Assembly: GCF_000004195.4 (NCBI RefSeq)
Contig: NC_030681.2
Span: 3,152,982 to 3,216,981, forward strand
Direction of reading: 5' to 3'
DNA from: Xenopus tropicalis
Taxonomy: Eukaryota; Chordata; Amphibia; Anura; Pipidae
Length of the DNA: 64,000 bases
Shown: one piece after another, positions 55,799-64,000 of the stretch
How the letters are laid out: the number at the start of each line of letters is the position of its first letter
How positions within the stretch are numbered: the first letter of the stretch is position 1
The notes under the pieces: generated by a model
What the model saw: only the letters and a program-made list of their open reading frames with translations
What the model was told of the DNA's origin: nothing
The model's database searches: none
Position numbers and translations under genes: made by a program

Positions 55799-56299
55799 GC
55801 CAGAACAACATGGATATCTCTCGATGGGGGGGCGCTCTCATAAAGTCCTGTGTAAGAGACAGTTGCTCTGTTTTTTTGAGGAGCTGCTCCATTTGATGTC
55901 TTCACTCTCAGATCTGAGCGGTCTCTTCTGTTTGTGGCACAGAGCAAGTGGGTTCCAGGGGGGGTTCTTGTATCTCTCGGAGCGCTGTCCGACTCTCTTT
56001 GTACTCACACAGGCTCTGAGGCTGCTGCTCTCGTCCATAAAATTATATGGAAACCAAAAGCTGAGTGATTTGTTCCCCTTCAGCTTCTGTGTGAGAACTG
56101 AACTGCTGCTGCCATAGGGGCTTTCATCTTACTCATCCTGAGCCCCCTGAAGAGTTGCACGTCTGATCTCTACTGTAGCCATTTGGTCTTTAGTGGGGAT
56201 AATGTGTCCGATCCACTGGGTCAGGGCTGGTGTGTGTATGATGTATAATCTCTATAAAGCACTACGGAATATATCGGCACTATATAAACCATCATAATA
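55799..56299. other. Unique sequence ending in a SINE/L2-like 3' end
   Basis: The last part, near 56210-56300, reads TCTCTATAAAGCACTACGGA then CGGCACTATATAAACCATCA, a worn copy of the element 3' end seen at 44745-46032. The next array starts immediately after it. Confidence 0.55.
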
Positions 56300-57345
56300 A
56301 GCACTCGCCCCAAATCCCCCCTAACTGGCATTCAGCCTGGGCCCACTTAGCCCATAACAAGGTTACAGATATATAGAAACATTGGGGTAACAGTCACCCC
56401 GCTATAGTTCCAGGGGTACCCAGGGCACAAATAAGCACTCACCCCAAATCCCCCACCTAACTGGCCTTCAGGCTGGGCCCCCTTAGCCCATAACAAGGTT
56501 ACAGATATATAGAAACATTGGGGTAACAGTCACCCCGCTATAGTTCCAGGGGTACCCAGGGCACAAATAAGCACTCACCCCAAATCCCCCCTAACTGGCC
56601 TTCAGGCTGGGCCCCCTTAGCCCATAACAAGGTTACAGATATATAGAAACATTGGGGTAACAGTCACCCTGCTATAGTTCCAGGGGTACCCAGGGCACAA
56701 ATAAGCACTCACCCCAAATCCCCCCCTAACTGGCCTTCAGGCTGGGCCCCCTTAGCCCATAACAAGGTTACAGATATATAGAAACATTGGGGTAACAGTC
56801 ACCCCGCTATAGTTCCAGGGGTACCCAGGGCACAAATAAGCACTCACCCCAAATCCCCCACCTAACTGGCCTTCAGGCTGGGCCCCCTTAGCCCATAACA
56901 AGGTTACAGATATATAGAAACATTGGGGTAACAGTCACCCCGCTATAGTTCCAGGGGTACCCAGGGCACAAATAAGCACTCACCCCAAATCCCCCCTAAC
57001 TGGCCTTCAGGCTGGGCCCCCTTAGCCCATAACAAGGTTACAGATATATAGAAACATTGGGGTAACAGTCACCCCGCTATAGTTCCAGGGGTACCCAGGG
57101 CACAAATAAGCACTCACCCCAAATCCCCCCCTAACTGGCCTTCAGGCTGGGCCCCCTTAGCCCATAACAAGGTTACAGATATATAGAAACATTGGGGTAA
57201 CAGTCACCCTGCTATAGTTCCAGGGGTACCCAGGGCACAAATAAGCACTCACCCCAAATCCCCCCCTAACTGGCCTTCAGGCTGGGCCCCCTTAGCCCAT
57301 AACAAGGTTACAGATATATAGAAACATTGGGGTAACAGTCACCCC
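56300..57345 (+). repeat. About 134-bp array (about 8 copies)
   Basis: The unit includes AAGCACTCACCCCAAATCCC, GGCCTTCAGGCTGGGCCCCC and GATATATAGAAACATTGGGG. Copies are nearly identical. The first copy differs most (GGCATTCAGCCTGG). Confidence 0.96.
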
Positions 57346-57440
57346 GGGATGACAATCCTATATGGATCGAAACGCGTAGACCTTTTGGTTTAATAAATTG
57401 TTTTATTTTTATATTTTTCCGTGAGTGCTTTCTAAGAGAC
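57346..57440 (+). mobile_element. Short dispersed-element-like fragment
   Basis: GGATCGAAACGCGTAGACC followed by TTTAATAAATTG. A related pattern (CCCGAAACGTTGCC then CCAATAAAATC) lies at 44370. The family is not identified. Confidence 0.35.
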
Positions 57441-57508
57441 TATTTATGCATTTAAGGTCAGCACCCGGACATTGACTATTAGTTTGGTGAGTGCCGATGT
57501 TTGGACTG

Positions 57509-57509
<1 letters not shown>

Positions 57510-57568
<59 letters not shown>

Positions 57569-57606
57569 CGTATATACACATATATACACATATATACATA
57601 TATATG
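57510..57606. repeat. (TA)n / (TATACACA)n microsatellite
   Basis: (TA) runs, then TACGTATATACACATATATA repeats. The minus-strand Tyr/Ile frame is an artefact. Confidence 0.95.
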
Positions 57607-58879
57607 TGTAATGTAGGTAAGGCTGCTCAGTGCCATTAGAAAGGCTGGGATGGTATAAGGGAACTGTAGCAGAAATTGTTTATCCAGAGCTCCCCGGGGA
57701 GGCGAGTGTCATTAAAGGTGCCAAGAAGCACATCGCTGCTGCCAAATCCCTTCCTTTATGTTTGTCACTCACTCGTGTGCCCTTTCATCGCTCCCCGTTG
57801 CTCTGAGGGGGGCACAGGCTTCACCCCCTGGGGCTCTGGCTCTGATCAATAAGTGACTTCCCGGCTCATCCCGAGTGCTCAGCAGATTGTGGCACCTACG
57901 TCCTCCCAAAATACCTGCTGCCGGCGAGGGATTTGCTTCTGTAAAGGGAATGTGAGCCCAAAGGAACCGGCACGGAAACACCAAGAGGCCCCTTGCAGCC
58001 CCCTGTGGCCAACGGTGCCAGCACTTTCCTGACAGCACAAACGGGGCTGAAGCTACTGAGTCGGATGCTTTCTCACATTTATTATCCCCCGGCGAGCGCG
58101 GCTATTTATATAAATGCGCTAATGCAGGAGATTCAAGGAGGCTGAGATTTGCCAGCAGGGACCCCCCCAAAAGCACTTTATCTTGATGCTTTCACCGACT
58201 TCTGCAGATTTTCTGCACAGAGAAGAGTTGCAGTTGGTCGGTTCTGCCCCATGGGGGTTTAATGGCTGCAGTTTGGGTCACTGGCAGGGCAAAGAATAAT
58301 GTTATATGGGAAAGGGAATGCCCTAGGCTTCTTTGCCCATTGGCACCGACCCTCCCTAGGGGCAATTGGTACCCGCCAGTAATTAAACCCCCCCCCCATT
58401 CCGTTAGGTGCGACTCCTGAACGGCTGAAATAGTTTCTGCTGCTCTTAATAGAATTCGTTATTGTCAGCGAGTGATAAACTTACCCACTCCCTTGTCGGA
58501 TGAACCGTGAGTGCGCCTCCGGGATGGGCCAATGGATTCCATGGCCGGGGTGGGCCCAGCGCCATGTACCCAACAGCCAGAACTTATAGACGTCTGTCAG
58601 AACCTTTGTTCTTTGTGGGTTATAGACTTTCCTATTGATACCAGAACCACCAATGAGTTTTACTTTGTTCTATCGTATTGAGCAGAACCGGCTGTCTGAG
58701 CAGCATGAATTCTGTTTGTAGAAAACTATCCCTCTTACCTGCACTGGCACCTCAGTGCCCCCCACACTAAATACTCAGTGATCCAATGCGTCTGGGCCCA
58801 AAACCATTTTGAACCATTGTACTGCCAAACTGATTGGTCTGCTGCTTGGAGTCAGAGCCAGCAGTGCAGAGAATAAAAA
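57607..58879. other. Unique BTBD9 intron sequence
   Basis: Longest non-repetitive stretch right of BTBD9 exon 5. No exon is recognised; a minus-strand open frame at 57769-58038 has no family resemblance. The 58080-58160 segment (GCGGCTATTTATATAAATGC) could be tested for conservation. Confidence 0.4.
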
Positions 58880-60885
58880 GGGAGTACTTCCCGGTGCCAA
58901 TAACAGGCTTGGCTGGTTCCTACGAGCAGGGAGTACTTCCCGGTACCAATAACAGGCTGGACTGGCTTCCTACGAGCAGGGAGTACTTCCCGGTACCAAT
59001 AACAGGCTCGACTGGCTTCCTACGAGCAGGGAGTACTTCCCGGTACCAATAACAGGCTTTACTGACTTCCTACGAGCAGGGAGTAGTACTTCCCGGTACC
59101 AATAACAGGCTCGATTGGCTTCCTACGAGCAGGGAGTAGTGCTTCCCGGTACCAATTACAGGTTCGACTGCCTTCCTATGAGCAGGGGGTACTTCCCGGT
59201 ACCAATAACAGGCTCGATTGGCTTCCTACGAGCAGGGAGTACTTCCCGGTACCAATAACAGGCTCGACTGACTTCCTACGAGCAGGGAGTACTTCCCGGT
59301 ACCAGTAACTGTCTCGACTGACTTCCTACGAGCAGGGAGTACTTCCCGGTACCAGTAACTGTCTCGACTGACTTCCTACGAGCAGGGAGTACTTCCCGGT
59401 ACCAATAACAGGCTCGACTGGCTTCCTACGAGCAGGGAGTACTTCCCGGTACCAATAACAGGCTCGGTTGGCTTCCTACGAGCAGGGAGTACTTCCCGGT
59501 ACCAGTAACAGGCTCGATTGGCTTCCTACGAGCAGGGAGTACTTCCCGGTACCAATAACAGGCTCGATTGGCTTCCTACGAGCAGGGAGTACTTCCCGGT
59601 ACCAGTAACTGTCTCGACTGACTTCCTACGAGCAGGGAGTACTTCCCGGTACCAATAACAGGCTCGACTGGCTTCCTACGAGCAGGGAGTACTTCCCGGT
59701 ACCAATAACAGGCTCGGTTGGCTTCCTACGAGCAGGGAGTACTTCCCGGTACCAGTAACTGTCTCGACTGGCTTCCTACGAGCAGGGAGTACTTCCCGGT
59801 ACCAGTAACTGTCTCGACTGACTTCCTACGAGCAGGGAGTACTTCCCGGTACCAGTAACAGGCTCGATTGGCTTCCTACGAGCAGGGAGTACTTCCCGGT
59901 ACCAATAACAGGCTCGATTGGCTTCCTACGAGCAGGGAGTACTTCCCGGTACCAGTAACTGTCTCGACTGACTTCCTACGAGCAGGGAGTACTTCCCGGT
60001 ACCAATAACAGGCTCGACTGGCTTCCTACGAGCAGGGAGTACTTCCCGGTACCAATAACAGGCTCGGTTGGCTTCCTACGAGCAGGGAGTACTTCCCGGT
60101 ACCAGTAACTGTCTCGACTGACTTCCTACGAGCAGGGAGTACTTCCCGGTACCAATAACAGGCTCGACTGGCTTCCTACGAGCAGGGAGTACTTCCCGGT
60201 ACCAGTAACTGTCTCGACTGACTTCCTACGAGCAGGGAGTACTTCCCGGTACCAATAACAGGCTCGACTGGCTTCCTACGAGCAGGGAGTACTTCCCGGT
60301 ACCAATAACAGGCTCGATTGGCTTCCTACGAGCAGGGAGTACTTCCCGGTACCAGTAACAGGCTCGATTGGCTTCCTACGAGCAGGGAGTACTTCCCGGT
60401 ACCAATAACAGGCTTGACTTGGGCAGGGAGTACTTCCCGGTACCAGTAACAGGCTCGACTGGCTTCCTACAAGCAGGGAGTACTTCCCGGTACCAGTAAC
60501 GGGCTCGACTGGCTTCCTACGAGCAGGGAGTACTTCCCGGTAGCAGTAACAGGCTCGACTGGCTTCCTACGAGCAGGGAGTACTTCCCGGTACCAGTAAC
60601 AGGCTCGACTGGCTTCCTACGAGCAGGGAGTACTTCCCGGTACCAGTAACAGGCTCGACTGGCTTCCTACGAGCAGGGAGTACTTCCCGGTACCAGTAAC
60701 AGGCTCGACTGGCTTCCTACGAGCAGGGAGTACTTCCCGGTACCAGTAACAGGCTCGACTGGCTTCCTACGAGCAGGGAGTACTTCCCGGTACCAATAAC
60801 AGGCTTGACTGGGGCAGGGAGTACTTCCCGGTACCAATAACAGGCTCGATTGGCTTCCTACGAGCAGGGAGTACTTCCCGGTACC
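58880..60885 (+). repeat. 50-bp array, subfamily 1 (about 40 copies)
   Basis: The unit is GAGCAGGGAGTACTTCCCGG, TACCAATAACAGGCTCGACT, GGCTTCCTAC. Variants AATAACAGG and AGTAACTGT alternate in recurring blocks of several units, a higher-order pattern. Two units are shortened (near 60415 and 60807). Confidence 0.96.
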
Positions 60886-61035
60886 ATCATCATTTATTTA
60901 TATAGCGCCAGAAAATTCCGCAGCGATTCACAATGAATTTAAACAAACTGGGATCTTGAAAGTTTAACAAACAAAGGTATACAGAGTAACAATAGCATCA
61001 GAGGGCCCTGCTCACAAGAGCTTACAATCTACAGT
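60886..61035 (-). mobile_element. SINE/L2-like fragment inserted between array subfamilies
   Basis: Reads TCATCATTTATTTATATAGC, CGCAGCGATTCAC and CACAAGAGCTTACAATCTAC, the reverse complement of the family's 3' end. A possible GTACCA duplication lies on both sides. Confidence 0.8.
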
Positions 61036-63000
61036 ACCAGTAACATACCCGGCTGGTTCCTATGAGCAGGGAGTACTTCCCGGTACCAGTAACATACCCG
61101 GCTGGTTCCTACGAGCAGGGAGTACTTCCCGGTACCAGTAACATACCGGGCTGGTTCCTATGAGCAGGGAATACTTCCCGGTACCAGTAACATACCGGGC
61201 TGGTTCCTATGAGCAGGGAGTACTTTCCGGTACCAGTAACATACCGGGCTGGTTCCTATGAGCAGGGAGTACTTTCCGGTACCAGTAACATACCGGGCTG
61301 GTTCCTATGAGCAGGGAGTACTTTCCGGTACCAGTAACATACCGGGCTGGTTCCTATGAGCAGGGAGTAGTTCCCGGTACCAGTAACATACCGGGCTGGT
61401 TCCTATGAGCAGGGAGTAGTTCCCGGTACCAGTAACATACCGGGCTGGTTCCTATGAGCAGGGAGTAGTTCCCGGTACCAGTAACATACCGGGCTGGTTC
61501 CTATGAGCAGGGAGTAGTTCCCGGTACCAGTAACATACCGGGCTGGTTCCTATGAGCAGGGAGTAGTTCCCGGTACCAGTAACATACCGGGCTGGTTCCT
61601 ATGAGCAGGGAGTAGTTCCCGGTACCAGTAACATACCGGGCTGGTTCCTATGAGCAGGGAGTAGTTCCCGGTACCAGTAACATACCGGGCTGGTTCCTAT
61701 GAGCAGGGAGTAGTTCCCGGTACCAGTAACATACCGGGCTGGTTCCTATGAGCAGGGAGTAGTTCCCGGTACCAGTAACATACCGGGCTGGTTCCTACGA
61801 GCAGGGAGTACTTCCCGGTACCAGTAACATACCGGGCTGGTTCCTACGAGCAGGGAGTACTTCCCGGTACCAGTAACATACCGGGCTGGTTCCTACGAGC
61901 AGGGAGTACTTCCCGGTACCAGTAACATACCGGGCTGGTTCCTACGAGCAGGGAGTACTTCCCGGTACCAGTAACATACCCGGCTGGTTCCTATGAGCAG
62001 GGAGTACTTCCCGGTACCAGTAACATACCCGGCTGGTTCCTATGAGCAGGGAGTACTTCCCGGTACCAGTAACATACCGGGCTGGTTCCTACGAGCAGGG
62101 AGTACTTCCCGGTACCAGTAACATACCGGGCTGGTTCCTATGAGCAGGGAGTAGTTCCCGGTACCAGTAACATACCGGGCTGGTTCCTATGAGCAGGGAG
62201 TACTTCCCGGTACCAGTAACATACCGGGCTGGTTCCTACGAGCAGGGAGTACTTCCCGGTACCAGTAACATACCGGGCTGGTTCCTACGAGCAGGGAGTA
62301 CTTCCCGGTACCAGTAACATACCCAGCTGGTTCCTATGAGCAGGGAGTACTTCCCGGTACCAGTAACATACCCGGCTGGTTCCTATGAGCAGGGAGTACT
62401 TCCCGGTACCAGTAACATACCGGGCTGGTTCCTACGAGCAGGGAGTACTTCCCGGTACCAGTAACATACCCGGCTGGTTCCTACGAGCAGGGAGTACTTC
62501 CCGGTACCAGTAACATACCCGGCTGGTTCCTACGAGCAGGGAGTACTTCCCGGTACCAGTAACATACCGGGCTGGTTCCTATGAGCAGGGAGTACTTCCC
62601 GGTACCAGTAACATACCGGGCTGGTTCCTATGAGCAGGGAGTACTTCCCGGTACCAGTAACATACCGGGCTGGTTCCTATGAGCAGGGAGTACTTCCCGG
62701 TACCAGTAACATACCGGGCTGGTTCCTATGAGCAGGGAGTACTTCCCGGTACCAGTAACATACCCGGCTGGTTCCTATGAGCAGGGAGTACTTCCCGGTA
62801 CCAGTAACATACCGGGCTGGTTCCTACGAGCAGGGAGTACTTCCCGGTACCAGTAACATACCGGGCTGGTTCCTACGAGCAGGGAGTACTTCCCGGTACC
62901 AGTAACATACCGGGCTGGTTCCTACGAGCAGGGAGTACTTCCCGGTACCAGTAACATACCGGGCTGGTTCCTACGAGCAGGGAGTAGTTCTTGGTACCGG
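61036..63000 (+). repeat. 49-bp array, subfamily 2 (about 40 copies)
   Basis: The unit is AGTAACATACCGGGCTGGTT, CCTATGAGCAGGGAGTACTT, CCCGGTACC. It shares GAGCAGGGAGTACTTCCCGG and TACC with subfamily 1 but has ACATACCGGGCTGG in place of ACAGGCTCGACTGG. Local blocks carry AGTAGTTCCC (61360-61770) or TACTTTCC (61210-61330). Confidence 0.96.
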
Positions 63001-63599
63001 TCCATGGCTTTATAGTGATACTGAGTCCCTGCTGCTCATGATTCCGGGGGAAGCTCTTCTCCACGTTATTTCTCATTTCCCATCAGGGGCACCGGGTGGC
63101 GCTGTTGCTCCATACAGACAGGGTATTGCTGGGCCGGCGCTGTCGGGGTTAAACTGCGCCTGGCCGACTTGCTAGGTGATATCTTGTTCCCATGAACAGA
63201 GCCGCATTAACTCGGGATCATTCTATCTCAGCCATTGGATTTCAATTTGTCTCTCCTGTCCCACACTCACTGTGCCCCCAGCTGCGAGCGTGCAGGATCT
63301 CAACCTGTGACAGTGACCAGAGCACAAGGACCTTTATCAGCAGCAGATCTGGCCCCCCCTGGAGGTTACTACGGTGCTCTTGGAACCCCCCCCCCCCCCC
63401 GCCTGTAGATAAACACTGCCCCCGGATCTATTGTATTTACCCTGTTACCCCTGGGGTATCGGCAGTACAGGGAACCCCATAGCAGCAGGTTATTGTGTGG
63501 GTCATTACTAGAAATACTATCCTACCCTCACAGCCAATCAGTGCTCTAGCAGCGGGAGAGAGAAGGGGCCTAGCATGGAGTGGGCATGGAGTCGGTGCC
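63001..63599. other. Unique BTBD9 intron sequence
   Basis: No exon or repeat recognised, apart from a C14 run near 63387. Confidence 0.4.
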
Positions 63600-64000
63600 C
63601 GTAGTTGTGCCCCTGGCTGGCACAGTGTGTGTGTGGGGGAGAGGGAAGGGCAGTAAGTGGCACCGTGTGTGTGTGTTTGGGGGGGGGGGGGGAGAGGGAA
63701 GGGCAGTAAGTGGCACCGTGTGTGTGTGTTTGTGTTTGTGTGTGTGTGTGAAGGGCAGTAAGTGGCACCCTGTGTGTGGGTGGGGGAAGAGGGAAGGGCA
63801 GTAAGTGGCACCCTGTGTGTGTGGGGGGGAGAGGGAAGGGCAGTAAGTGGCACCCTGTGTGTGTGGGGGGGAGAGGGAAGGGCAGTAAGTGGCACCCTGT
63901 GTGTGTGGGGGGGAGAGGGAAGGGCAGTAAGTGGCACCCTGTATGTGGGTGGGGGAGAGGGAAGGGCAGTAAGTGGCACCCTGTATGTGGGTGGGAGAGG
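63600..64000 (+). repeat. About 43-bp GT/GA-rich array, runs off the window
   Basis: The unit is GAGAGGGAAGGGCAGTAAGT, GGCACCCTGTGTGTGTGGGG, GG. About nine copies are visible and the right boundary is outside the window. Confidence 0.93.

Noticed and set aside
54141..55947. Several minus-strand Ser/Gly/Arg-rich frames
   Set aside because: Shadows of the 40/47-bp array; overlapping frames show the same artefact.
57769..58038. Minus-strand 89-codon frame in unique sequence
   Set aside because: No family motif, no splice or promoter signal, and a length expected by chance in GC-rich sequence.
63437..63979. Minus-strand 180-codon Pro/Thr/His-rich frame
   Set aside because: Translation of the terminal GT/GA-rich array.

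Overview
The window is vertebrate nuclear DNA and almost certainly comes from a Xenopus frog. It has spliced genes with GT-AG introns, T2-type MITEs (TTAA target sites, TTAAAGG ends), Harbinger-like and hAT-like short elements, Tc1 transposase relics and tRNA-derived SINE pieces. Two genes are identified from exon-by-exon translation. GLO1 (glyoxalase I, six coding exons, 23663-31438, complete, 184 residues) is followed on the same strand by the 5' part of BTBD9 (five coding exons, 37940-43888, residues 1 to about 385). GLO1 and BTBD9 are also adjacent in human, so this is conserved synteny.

A third gene at 13966-15717 is read from splice signals and an open frame. It has five coding exons, all introns in phase 0, a TATA box, an apparent signal peptide and poly(A) signals, and gives 256 residues. 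I do not recognise its family.

The rest is unusually rich in tandem arrays: adding the intervals below gives roughly half of the window. Left of the third gene lie a 103-bp array (1-447), a 24-bp minisatellite of about 125 copies (777-3826), a diverged CCAAT-containing block inside a split MITE (4788-6747), a 94-bp satellite of about 29 copies (7290-9979) and a MITE carrying a 112-bp array (11790-12983). Between the third gene and GLO1 are a T2 MITE carrying an 89-bp array of about 39 copies (16202-20109), a 23-bp array (20551-21613) and a 96-bp array ending just before the GLO1 promoter (22067-23195).

GLO1 introns hold three arrays in intron 1, a G-tract minisatellite in intron 5, and several Harbinger-like MITEs, one with two nested insertions. 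Between GLO1 and BTBD9 are more T2 MITEs and a second, inverted array of the 94-bp satellite. BTBD9 introns contain LINE-, SINE- and Tc1-derived arrays. One intron (42558-43768) is nearly all array. The sequence after 43888 is apparently the start of a very large intron with further arrays to the end of the window.

The main theme is that many arrays can be traced to a piece of a transposable element that was then amplified in place. The long open frames across these arrays are artefacts of stop-free monomers and are not reported as genes.
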